A DNA stretch of 64,000 nt from the NCBI RefSeq assembly GCF_007991455.1, contig NZ_BJYJ01000002.1, positions 310,001 through 374,000 of the forward strand, read 5' to 3'. The notes beneath the pieces are model-generated. The model was not told where the DNA came from. It made no database searches and was given only the letters and a program-made list of their open reading frames with translations. This document shows, piece by piece, positions 18,047-26,216 of this stretch. Numbering within the stretch: position 1 is the first letter of the stretch; each line of letters starts with the position of its first letter. Both the position numbers and the translations under genes were made by a program. This DNA comes from Chryseobacterium hagamense (lineage in GTDB: Bacteria; Bacteroidota; Bacteroidia; Flavobacteriales; Weeksellaceae).

Positions 18047-19612
18047 TTAATAAGAAACCCAACCTAATGGATCTACTGGTGTGCTTCCGTTCCATACCTG
18101 GAAATCAAGGGTATAAGTACCGTCGAAATCCTGTCCGATCACTCCGACCGGTGTCCCTGCGGAGACCTGCTGGCCTTTGGAAACACTTACGCTTCCCAGG
18201 TTCGAGTAAATGGTAAAGTAGCTGCCGTGTCTCAGCATTACCGTCTTCGTTCCGTCACTGTTTGCCAGAACAGAAGATACGGTTCCAGGAAAAACGGACT
18301 TGGCCCGTGTCCCTGCCGGTACGGAAATCTTAATTCCGTTATTCTCCTCGTCGATGTTTTTAAAAACAGGATGGGGGTGTCTTCCGAAACGGTGGGTAAT
18401 CTGTCCGATCTTATCTGCCGGATAGCCCAGTCGTCCCTTATTATCAGCGAAGTTGCTTCCGGCTACGGTGGTTACTCCATAGTTGGTCATCGCTTTGCTT
18501 TCCGCAGCTTTCTTGTCATCCTCCTTTTTCCTCGCCAAAGCTGCTTCTGCGGCTCGTGCGGCAATTAATTTATCCGAAGCTTCCTTTGCTTTTACCTCAG
18601 CTTCATCGGATGCCTTTTTTGCAGCCACTTTCCTGGCCTCATCTCTTGCAGTCGCTGCAGATCTGGCTGCCTCCTCATTACGTTTTCTCTCTTCCTCTGC
18701 ACGTTTATCTGCCAGTTCCCTGGCCTTTCTGGCTTCTACCTCCGCTGCCAGTCTTTCTTTTTCAAGAGCTTCCGCACGGGCTTTTGCTTCTGCTTCAATT
18801 CTTGCCTTCTCTCTTTCAGCAGCAATTTTTGCCAGTCTGATCTTTTCCGCCTCTGCTTTTTTTCTTGCTTCTTCTTCTGCTTTGGCTATTCTTATTTCCT
18901 CTGCAATAATGCTTCGGATCTGTCCTTCCAATGCTTTAGACTGGGTCTGTTTTTGTCTCAGCTCAGCCGTAAGCTTGGATTCGTTTTTCTTAAATTCTGA
19001 AACCAGCTGCTCTTTTTGTGCTCTTTCAGCATTAATTGTGGTTAAATCTTTCTGTTGGTTTACAAGAAGATTGGCTTTTTCTTTTACCGAATTCTGTTTC
19101 TGGGCAATGGTCCGTTTTATTTTTTCGGCAGCATTGGTAATTTCCGCCGCTTTTTTATCCTGATAATCGGAATACTGTTTAAGGTACTGAACCCTTCTTA
19201 TCGCTTCTCCCATATTCTTTGCTGAGAGAATGAAAGTAACTTTATTCTGTACACCCTTATTCTTATAAGCATTTACGAGAACTTTAGCATAATTGTCACG
19301 CAATACCTTAAGATCCCTGTTCTGGCGGTTGATTTCCAATTGACGAAGATAAATGTCGTCTTCAATAAACCTCTTCTCTTTCTGGGTATTGGTAAAAACC
19401 TTTTCCCTGAGTATCAGCTTTTTATTAACATTTTCGAGATAAGCTACGGATAGCTTCGATTCTGTTCTCGTCTTTGCCAAATCGGTGTTTATCTGTGCAA
19501 TTTGTTTTTTAAGTTCAGCATTTTGTTTCTGCAACTGTTCTTTTTTCTGATTCTGCCCATTATGGAATCCGAACAGTAAAATACCTATTAAAAAGCTAAA
19601 TTTTTTAATCAT
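18047..19612 (-). CDS. envC: EnvC-like murein hydrolase activator (degenerate LytM domain)
   Basis: 521 residues: signal peptide (about 1-20), a long coiled coil (about 20-250), an Ala/Lys/Glu-rich helix (about 245-365), then a LytM/M23 domain (about 390-521). The zinc ligands of active M23 enzymes are missing: the HxGxD site reads NNGIKI, YAHL reads YSNL and HxHFE reads TLDFQ. That matches EnvC-type activators, which switch on amidases during septal wall splitting rather than cut the wall themselves. 4-bp overlap with the DUF4292 gene and only 31 bp before tatA. Confidence 0.85.
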   Translation of the reverse strand: MIKKFSFLIGILLFGFHNGQNQKKEQLQKQNAELKKQIAQINTDLAKTRTESKLSVAYLENVNKKLILREKVFTNTQKEKRFIEDDIYLRQLEINRQNRDLKVLRDNYAKVLVNAYKNKGVQNKVTFILSAKNMGEAIRRVQYLKQYSDYQDKKAAEITNAAEKIKRTIAQKQNSVKEKANLLVNQQKDLTTINAERAQKEQLVSEFKKNESKLTAELRQKQTQSKALEGQIRSIIAEEIRIAKAEEEARKKAEAEKIRLAKIAAEREKARIEAEAKARAEALEKERLAAEVEARKARELADKRAEEERKRNEEAARSAATARDEARKVAAKKASDEAEVKAKEASDKLIAARAAEAALARKKEDDKKAAESKAMTNYGVTTVAGSNFADNKGRLGYPADKIGQITHRFGRHPHPVFKNIDEENNGIKISVPAGTRAKSVFPGTVSSVLANSDGTKTVMLRHGSYFTIYSNLGSVSVSKGQQVSAGTPVGVIGQDFDGTYTLDFQVWNGSTPVDPLGWVSY

Positions 19613-20454
19613 TGAATCTCGATTTTCTTATAACTGGACGGTACAGAATAGGGTGTATCCATCCTAGAAAAATCAAATTTCGTATTTTCTATTAAAATCT
19701 GGCTGTTTTTGCTTCCTTTTATAATTATTTTAACATTTTTAGGGAGCTTCACATTATTGGGCTGTAATTCCCAGTTGCTGTAATCAATTTGCATGGCATC
19801 ATTAGAACCAGCATCCCTTAGGTTAACCGTAGCAAGATCGAAATCATCCGAATACTGCATCATGATTTTATATTCCCGCTCACCTTCTTTCGTTTCAATT
19901 TTAATATTCGAAAGCGATTCTACCAGATAGCCGTCATTGTTTTTCACAATCCTGGCATTTCTGTTGCTGAGGGTAAAAAATGTTCTCCCTAAAAGCAGTT
20001 TTTCAAGATTTTTATAATCGATAAAATTTACGTTCAGAAGATTGTTTAAGTAATCAAAATCGGAATCGATGTAATTTTTATTGTATTTGTCCATGGCCTT
20101 TATGCCTTCCGGAGTAATCAGCGCACGTGCGGCATTGAAGAAAAGAAAATCGATACGGGCCCATATTTTTTTATCGGTTTCGATATAGATGATGGCATCC
20201 AGAGGACTTACTTTAATATTATCCGCCGTAATCTTACTGGTGATTTTCAGATGGTCAAACTGAGGATGCAGATAGATCTTCTGATAAAAGTCAAGGCGGT
20301 CGGCCACATTTTTCCCGTCGGTGGATATAGGGTCGGCATCAGTGCCGGCTACAGCGGTGCTGTCTGGACGCTGACCGGTCTCTACAGCCGTCTTGCGGGC
20401 TTTACAGCTATAAATCAGCAGGGTAAGGATAAGTAACGGGATCCACTTTTTCAT
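19609..20454 (-). CDS. DUF4292 lipoprotein
   Basis: 281 residues from the ATG at 20454; the lipobox LLIYSC (Cys about 16) fixes this start. The mature chain resembles LolA/LppX-like lipoprotein carriers in its all-beta pattern and in the DUF4292 family name. Overlaps the EnvC-like gene by 4 bp. Probably acts in the periplasm on lipid or lipoprotein traffic; that role is inferred from fold similarity only. Confidence 0.8.
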   Translation of the reverse strand: MKKWIPLLILTLLIYSCKARKTAVETGQRPDSTAVAGTDADPISTDGKNVADRLDFYQKIYLHPQFDHLKITSKITADNIKVSPLDAIIYIETDKKIWARIDFLFFNAARALITPEGIKAMDKYNKNYIDSDFDYLNNLLNVNFIDYKNLEKLLLGRTFFTLSNRNARIVKNNDGYLVESLSNIKIETKEGEREYKIMMQYSDDFDLATVNLRDAGSNDAMQIDYSNWELQPNNVKLPKNVKIIIKGSKNSQILIENTKFDFSRMDTPYSVPSSYKKIEIQ

Positions 20455-20560
20455 GAAAGAAATTTGATAAATTGTTGCAATATTAACGCCAAACCACACA
20501 AAACATTTTGTGTGGTCTGAATATACTTTATTTAAATTAAATATTTTCCGGTTGGGGAAA

Positions 20561-21577
20561 TTATTTGGATAAAAAATCCAAAACAGAATAATCCCCTAAA
20601 GAGATTTCTCTCGCTACCCCGAAATACTGGGCTGAATTTCCGATCATGGAGTTGGAAAGGTTCCCGTGGTTGATTTTTGTATTCTCCTGAATCAATGAGT
20701 TTTCGATGTTTGAATTCACAACAGTGGTATTGTTGCCCAGAGAAACGCCGGGACCTACTTTGGAATTGGAGATCTTTACGTTTTCACCGATAAAGCAAGG
20801 CGGAATGATCAGGGAATTTTCGATCTGCGCAGAGGCCGGATGGATGTTCATCGCTTCTCTTTCGTATTCGAGGATTTTGCTGTTGGTTTCCACGGTCGCA
20901 TTCTTATTTCCGCAGTCCATCCAGTCGTTTACTTTGCCCAGTGTAAATTTGGCCCCTTTGGCCCGGAGGTTTTCCAATGCCGTGGTCAGCTGGTATTCGC
21001 CGCCGTTCTTGATGTTGTTGTCCATAATGTAATTGATCTCTTCCATCAGTTTTTCGGCACTGTTGAAATAGTAGATCCCGATAATGGCAAGATCGGAAAC
21101 GAAAGTCTCCGGCTTCTCAACAAAATCCGTAATGAATCCATAATTGTCCAGTTTCACCACTCCGAATGCGGAAGGGTCTTCCACGCTTTTTACCCAGATC
21201 ACCCCATCTGAGTTCTTGTCCAGTACAAAGTCCGCACGGAAAAGCGTGTCTGCAAAAGCAATAACGACGTCTCCGCTCATGGATTGTTCTGCACATTTGA
21301 TGGCGTGAGCAGTCCCCAGCGGGTCGTGCTGGTAATAAATGCTTCCTTTTGCTCCCAGTTTTTCAGCAATCTGAATAAGCGATTTTTCAATTTCCTGACC
21401 GAAATCCCCGATAATAAAGGCAACTTCGTCAATTTCTTCTCCTGCCACTTTAGCAATATCTTCCACCAACCGCTGTACAATCGGCTTTCCGGCAATCGGG
21501 ATAAGCGGTTTCGGAACGGTCAGGGTATGCGGACGCAGTCTTGATCCGCGTCCGGCCATAGGAACAATAATTTTCAT
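20561..21577 (-). CDS. Sugar-phosphate nucleotidyltransferase (GlmU/RfbA-like)
   Basis: 338 residues. The N-terminal nucleotidyltransferase domain starts MKIIVPMAGRGSRLRPHTLTVPKPLIPIAGKP, with the GxGxRLRP and PKPL motifs intact. The C-terminal third carries hexapeptide-like repeats (NSLIIPPCFIGENVKISNSKVGPG) forming a short left-handed beta helix. Makes an NDP-sugar, most likely dTDP- or UDP-glucose type, for envelope polysaccharides. The start at 21577 is chosen because the conserved N-terminus begins there. Adjacent to a flippase gene. Confidence 0.88.
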   Translation of the reverse strand: MKIIVPMAGRGSRLRPHTLTVPKPLIPIAGKPIVQRLVEDIAKVAGEEIDEVAFIIGDFGQEIEKSLIQIAEKLGAKGSIYYQHDPLGTAHAIKCAEQSMSGDVVIAFADTLFRADFVLDKNSDGVIWVKSVEDPSAFGVVKLDNYGFITDFVEKPETFVSDLAIIGIYYFNSAEKLMEEINYIMDNNIKNGGEYQLTTALENLRAKGAKFTLGKVNDWMDCGNKNATVETNSKILEYEREAMNIHPASAQIENSLIIPPCFIGENVKISNSKVGPGVSLGNNTTVVNSNIENSLIQENTKINHGNLSNSMIGNSAQYFGVAREISLGDYSVLDFLSK

Positions 21578-21725
21578 AGAATGATATAAGTATGTTTTTT
21601 TGTTAGTACGTTTAATTTTTGATAAAGATAGCAATAAAAGCGCTGTGTGCGGATTTATTGCCCGGTCTTTTAAATATTTGTTTAATTTGATCGAGAACCG
21701 GAAAGCAGCAAATGCGGATCAAAGT

Positions 21726-23144
21726 TTACTTCCTAATTTTAGACCGCAGCATATTTCGTTCGGAATAAAGCAGGATTCCGGTGTATATCATAAATAAGAG
21801 ATTCCCGATCCATAGATTATAATCGAAAAGCTGAACAATGATGTAGCTGAAAAATGCCAGGAGAATGACGAAAAAAGAGATTTTTTTCATTCTGTACGGA
21901 ATCGGATAATATTTCTGACCTAAAAAATAAGACAGAACCATCATGGTAAAATAAGCGCCCAAGGTTACCCAGGCCGACACCATAAATCCATATTTTCTCA
22001 GAAGTGTAAGATTCAAAATAATTGTAATGACAGCCCCGGTCCAGGAGATGTAGGTTCCTACTCTGGTGCGGTCCGTCACTTTATACCAGGTGGAAAGGTT
22101 ATAATAAATTCCGAAAAACAAATTCGCAATGACGATAATCGGAATAATGTTGAGGGCGGTCCAATAAGAACTGTTCGGAACCAGCAGGAGTTTAAGCCAG
22201 GAAACATTGGCAATAATGCCCAAAGCAACTACCGATGCGAAGAACGAAAAATATTCCGTTACTTTTGCATAAGTGTTTTTAGCACTGTCATTGTTCATCT
22301 GTTTAAAGAAAAACGGTTCGATTCCCATCCGGTAGGCAGTTACAAAAAGCGTCATCAACACGGCCATTTTATAGCAGCCCCCATACGCACCGGCATCTCC
22401 ATTGTCGATCATGAATTTTTGAACAAATTTATCGAAGTTTTCATTAACCATGAATGCAAGTCCGGCAATCATAATCGGCCACGAATATTTGATCATCTGA
22501 AGAAAAAGGTTTTTCGAAAACTGAAGTTTTACCTTTAAAATTACCGGTAAAACGAGCAGTATTCCCAAAAAGCTGGCAGCTAAATTACTGTAAAACGGAT
22601 AGGATACTTTTTCTTTTAAACCTAATTTCAAACTGAATTCCTGAGGGATGTAAAGAAATAATGCAATGGCAAAGGCGCTCTGGAAAACTGCCTGTATCAC
22701 CCGTATTGCTGTATATTTAACGGGCTTGTTATGAAATCTGAACCAGGCCAGCGGAATAACCAGAAGATTATCAAAAAATGCAATCCAGGCAAACCATTTA
22801 ATATATTCCGGCGTTGCCGAATATCCGAAAACATCAGCAATAGGCTGACTGAACAGCAAAACTGTGATCAGAAAAACAGAGGATAATCCTGTTAAAAACC
22901 AGAAAGAAGTATTGAAAACTTTCTGTTCATTGTCTTTATCGGATGAAAATCTGAAATACGCGGTTTCAAAACCAAAAGAAAGGACAATGTTAACAAATGA
23001 GATCAGGGCATAGAGATTGGTGAAAATAGCAAATGCACTGTTGTCAATATTTTTAATAAATAAATAATTCAGCAGCACGACAATAATCCTCGGCATAATC
23101 GCCCCGATTCCATAAATAATTGTCTCGTTGAGAAGTTTCTTCAA
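21726..23144 (-). CDS. Oligosaccharide flippase (Wzx/MATE-like)
   Basis: 472 residues with about 12-14 membrane segments of the MOP superfamily, expected to flip lipid-linked oligosaccharides over the inner membrane. The start codon is TTG (23142-23144, MKKLLNETI); no in-frame ATG lies upstream before the predicted promoter. It is the first gene of the cluster that runs to ribA. Substrate unknown. Confidence 0.85.
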   Translation of the reverse strand: MKKLLNETIIYGIGAIMPRIIVVLLNYLFIKNIDNSAFAIFTNLYALISFVNIVLSFGFETAYFRFSSDKDNEQKVFNTSFWFLTGLSSVFLITVLLFSQPIADVFGYSATPEYIKWFAWIAFFDNLLVIPLAWFRFHNKPVKYTAIRVIQAVFQSAFAIALFLYIPQEFSLKLGLKEKVSYPFYSNLAASFLGILLVLPVILKVKLQFSKNLFLQMIKYSWPIMIAGLAFMVNENFDKFVQKFMIDNGDAGAYGGCYKMAVLMTLFVTAYRMGIEPFFFKQMNNDSAKNTYAKVTEYFSFFASVVALGIIANVSWLKLLLVPNSSYWTALNIIPIIVIANLFFGIYYNLSTWYKVTDRTRVGTYISWTGAVITIILNLTLLRKYGFMVSAWVTLGAYFTMMVLSYFLGQKYYPIPYRMKKISFFVILLAFFSYIIVQLFDYNLWIGNLLFMIYTGILLYSERNMLRSKIRK

Positions 23145-23160
23145 AATCTGAAATTTTATG

Positions 23161-23168
23161 CAAATGTA
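23161..23168 (-). promoter_or_regulatory. Candidate -7 element of the flippase operon
   Basis: TACATTTG on the minus strand fits TAnnTTTG, 16 bp before the TTG start of the flippase gene. No clear -33 TTG. Confidence 0.45.
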
Positions 23169-23221
23169 AATATTTAGAAATTGATTTTTTATCCGTAGGG
23201 TTAAAATTCATTCATTTGACT

Positions 23222-23229
23222 TAATTTTG
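23222..23229 (+). promoter_or_regulatory. Candidate -7 element of dihydroorotase
   Basis: TAATTTTG fits TAnnTTTG. It is about 60 bp before ATG 23292 and divergent from the flippase promoter. Confidence 0.45.
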
Positions 23230-23291
23230 GAAAACGTAAAACTTTGTCAAGATTCACAATTCTGGCAAAGTTGAATAGTAAAAAAGTAAAA

Positions 23292-24623
23292 ATGAAGACC
23301 CTAATTAAAAACGTAAAGATCGTTAACGAAGGAAAAATCGTTGAAAGCGATATTTTAATTGAAAATGATTTGATTTCCAGAATCGGAACCCGGATTGATG
23401 AAGATGCAGACCGGATCATTGACGGCAGCGGAAAATACCTTTTGCCGGGTGTGATTGACGATCAGGTGCATTTCCGGGAACCCGGACTTACCCACAAAGG
23501 CGATATCGAATCCGAATCCAGAGCAGCCGTTGCCGGCGGAACAACCAGCTTTATCGATCAGCCCAATACCGTTCCGAATGCCGTAACGCAGGAACTGCTG
23601 GCCGATAAATACGGAACGGCCTCACAAAAAGCTTATGCCAACTACGGTTTTATGATGGGCGGCACCAACGACAATCTGGAAGAAGTGCTGAAAACGGATC
23701 CGAGAACCGTTCCGGGAATCAAACTGTTCTTAGGTTCTTCTACCGGGAATATGCTGGTCGACAATCCGGAAACCCTGGAAAATATTTTCAGCAATACTAA
23801 GATGCTGATCGCTGTTCACTGTGAAGATGAAGCCACCATCAAGGCCAATACCCGGAAATTTACCGAGGAATACGGAGAAGACATTCCCATGAAATTCCAT
23901 CATCTGATCCGGAGCGAGGAAGCCTGTTACAAGTCTTCCTCAAAAGCGGTCGAGCTGGCAAAAAAAACCGGTGCCAGGCTGCATGTTTTCCATTTGTCCA
24001 CGGCAAAGGAAATGGAACTTTTCAGCAATGATATCCCTTTAAAAGATAAAAAAATAACAGCGGAAGTCTGCGTCCATCACCTGACGTTTACCAACGAAGA
24101 CTATGAAACCAAAGGCGGACTGATCAAATGGAATCCTGCCGTAAAAACCCAAAAGGATAAGGACGGGCTTTGGGAAGCATTGCTCGACGACCGGATCGAC
24201 GTTATTGCCACCGACCACGCACCCCACACCTGGGAGGAAAAACAGAACGTTTATACCAAATGCCCTTCCGGAGCGCCCCTGGTACAGCATTCTTTAACGG
24301 TGATGCTGGAAAATTATAAAAACGGTAAAATTTCACTGGAGAAAATCGTTGAGAAAATGGCCCATAACCCGGCGATCTTATTCAGGATTGAAAAAAGAGG
24401 CTTCGTCAGGGAAGGTTATAAAGCGGATCTGGTGCTGGTGGATCTTAATGAAAGCTGGACGGTAGCAAAGGAAAACATTCTGTACAAATGCGGCTGGAGC
24501 CCGCTGGAAGGGATGGATTTCCATTCTAAGATCACCCATACTTTTGTTAACGGACACCTGGCGTACGAAAACGGAACGGTCAGCGAAGACAAATCCGGGG
24601 AGCGGTTGCTTTTTGAAGCTTAG
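23292..24623 (+). CDS. pyrC: Dihydroorotase
   Basis: Cyclises carbamoyl-aspartate to dihydroorotate in pyrimidine synthesis. 443 residues, class I-like amidohydrolase. Metal ligands are seen in DDQVHFREPG (HxH, about residue 60), two later His in HCEDE and HVFHLST, and the catalytic Asp in ATDHAPHT (about 308). ATG 23292 is preferred over the TTG at 23244 because the family N-terminus MKTLIKNVKIVNEG starts there. A terminator follows directly. Confidence 0.92.
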   Translation: MKTLIKNVKIVNEGKIVESDILIENDLISRIGTRIDEDADRIIDGSGKYLLPGVIDDQVHFREPGLTHKGDIESESRAAVAGGTTSFIDQPNTVPNAVTQELLADKYGTASQKAYANYGFMMGGTNDNLEEVLKTDPRTVPGIKLFLGSSTGNMLVDNPETLENIFSNTKMLIAVHCEDEATIKANTRKFTEEYGEDIPMKFHHLIRSEEACYKSSSKAVELAKKTGARLHVFHLSTAKEMELFSNDIPLKDKKITAEVCVHHLTFTNEDYETKGGLIKWNPAVKTQKDKDGLWEALLDDRIDVIATDHAPHTWEEKQNVYTKCPSGAPLVQHSLTVMLENYKNGKISLEKIVEKMAHNPAILFRIEKRGFVREGYKADLVLVDLNESWTVAKENILYKCGWSPLEGMDFHSKITHTFVNGHLAYENGTVSEDKSGERLLFEA

Positions 24624-24628
24624 AAATA

Positions 24629-24663
24629 AAAAAAGCCTTTTCATTTTTGAGAAGGCTTTTTCT
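24629..24663 (+). terminator. Terminator of pyrC
   Basis: aaaagccttttc (24631-24642) pairs with gagaaggctttt (24649-24660), one G-T wobble, flanked by A and T tracts. Confidence 0.85.
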
Positions 24664-24675
24664 TAATTTTTATTC

Positions 24676-24881
24676 AACGCGAATTAGGTTATATTTGATT
24701 TTAGTTATTTGCCAAAAAATACATTAAAGTAGGATCCCGATAAGATTAATACAAAGTCTTTCTCTGTTCAGGTGATAAATAACCTTTTGATAATCAATAA
24801 TTTAATTGTGATATCGGTACAGGGAACTTCCGGCATCCGGCTTTCTTCGTCCCCTCCCGGTTTCTAATTCTGGTTCATGTT
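24676..24881 (+). repeat. MITE-like interspersed repeat, copy A
   Basis: About 206 bp. The left end aacgcgaattagg and right end ctggttcatgtt resemble the family ends AACGTGAATTCG / CGAGTTCACGTT. The conserved core GAACTTCCGGCATCCGGC is at 24824-24842. It fills the space between the pyrC terminator and the azoR stop codon (12 bp away). Confidence 0.6.
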
Positions 24882-24893
24882 ATTTACAACCGG

Positions 24894-25499
24894 TTAATCA
24901 ATGGTAATCGTTCCGATGGCTTTTTCCAGTGAAGTTTCCATAATTCCCGGAATGGCTAAGCCTTCTGCGCGGAAAACACTGACGTCTGAAATTCCGTAGA
25001 ATCCAAAGATGTGTCTGATATAAGGAACATTCGAATCAAATACCTGATAAGGCCCTGTTGAATAAATATTGCCGGAAGTAAAAGCGATGTATAACTTTTT
25101 ATCATCATCCAGTAAGCCTTTCGGTCCGTCTTCGCTGTATTTAAAAGTATATCCTGCCCGGGAAGTAAAATCAAAATAAGCTTTCAGACTGGTCGGCACC
25201 GAAAAATTATACATCGGGGAGTCGATCACGATCATGTGGGCCTCTTTCAGTTCGGCGATCAGTTCTTCCGAATACCGGTTGATTAACTGCTGTTCCGGAG
25301 AGTGATCCTGTGGCGGCGTGAAAAAAGTACTGATATGGACTTCTCCCAGTACCGGAACGGCATTTTTCGTAAGATCACGTTCTTTTACAACGGCATCCGG
25401 ATACTTTTCCAGGATTTTTTCTATAACGGCTTTCCCTAATTTTCTGCTTGCGGATATTTCGCCTCTTGGGCTTGAAATAATATGAAGGATATTTTTCAT
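24894..25499 (-). CDS. azoR: FMN-dependent NADH-azoreductase
   Basis: Flavodoxin-like quinone/azo reductase, 201 residues, cytoplasmic dimer. The FMN phosphate loop is SSPRGEISASRKLG (about 8-21), and the SPMYNFSVPTSLKAYFDF segment (about 92-110) and AFTSGN are typical of AzoR. It is divergent from an HxlR regulator 109 bp away, a common arrangement in which the regulator controls the reductase in response to quinones or other electrophiles. Its transcript would run straight into repeat copy A. Confidence 0.92.
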   Translation of the reverse strand: MKNILHIISSPRGEISASRKLGKAVIEKILEKYPDAVVKERDLTKNAVPVLGEVHISTFFTPPQDHSPEQQLINRYSEELIAELKEAHMIVIDSPMYNFSVPTSLKAYFDFTSRAGYTFKYSEDGPKGLLDDDKKLYIAFTSGNIYSTGPYQVFDSNVPYIRHIFGFYGISDVSVFRAEGLAIPGIMETSLEKAIGTITID

Positions 25500-25569
25500 G
25501 AATTTTTATTTAAAATTTCTTTAGCAAAATTAGTTACATTTGCTTATCGAAAGTTAGTAGTAAACAAAA

Positions 25570-25583
25570 GGTTAGCAATAACC
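25570..25583. promoter_or_regulatory. Palindrome in the azoR-hxlR intergenic region
   Basis: GGTTAGCAATAACC: perfect GGTTA/TAACC arms with a 4-nt centre, about 25 bp before the hxlR start; another GTTAG lies on each side (25553 and 25589). A candidate HxlR operator. Confidence 0.4.
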
Positions 25584-25608
25584 TTCAGGTTAGTTAAAAT
25601 TAAATTTT

Positions 25609-25986
25609 ATGGAAAATAGAATGGTTCCTGAGGAGCGTATGACGGCGCAGGCATGTTCGGGGCATCTGGCCTCCGTTGAAGATGCCATCTATGTAATCGG
25701 TGGAAAATGGAAGCTGAAAATTATTATCGTTTTACAGGAAAGCGGGAATATCCGGTTCAATGAACTGCAGAGAAAGGTTGAGGGAATTTCGGCCAGGGTA
25801 CTCTCCAACGAATTAAAAGACCTGGAGCTGAACGGCTTTGTAAAAAGGGTCGTGCATGCGGAACAAACGCCCGTTGTTGTAGAATATGTTTCCACGGATT
25901 ACAGCCGTACCCTGAAACCGGTAATCGGTGCCCTTGCCGAATGGGGAAAGACGCACAAGATAAAAATAAAAGAAGAAATGTCCTGA
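25609..25986 (+). CDS. HxlR family transcriptional regulator
   Basis: 125 residues with the HxlR winged helix: one Cys (about residue 16) ahead of IYVIGGKWKLKIIIVLQESGNIRFNELQRKV and ISARVLSNELKDLELNGFVKR. The single N-terminal Cys is where HxlR/YodB-type sensors react with electrophiles. Divergent from azoR, which is its probable target. ATG codons at 25609, 25621 and 25639 are all possible; I keep the first. Confidence 0.9.
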   Translation: MENRMVPEERMTAQACSGHLASVEDAIYVIGGKWKLKIIIVLQESGNIRFNELQRKVEGISARVLSNELKDLELNGFVKRVVHAEQTPVVVEYVSTDYSRTLKPVIGALAEWGKTHKIKIKEEMS

Positions 25987-26216
25987 TTCATAAAAGTCTT
26001 ACATCTCGGGTTCATATAAACCGGTTTCCAAAGACTTTGTAGATCACGGATGCTGATGAATATTCTGTCTATTCTGAACCGTTTCTTAAATCAAAACATA
26101 GCTATTCCTTATTTTCATCCGGAACGAATATACAGGATGGCCTGATGCATGTATTAAAGCAATATGAAATAAGCGCAGACCTCCAATCGGTCTCTCTGTG
26201 AAAAATAAAGCAGCGG

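Noticed and set aside
18483..19163. 226-residue Ala/Ser-rich plus-strand ORF
   Set aside because: Antisense of the Ala/Lys/Glu coiled coil of the EnvC-like gene.
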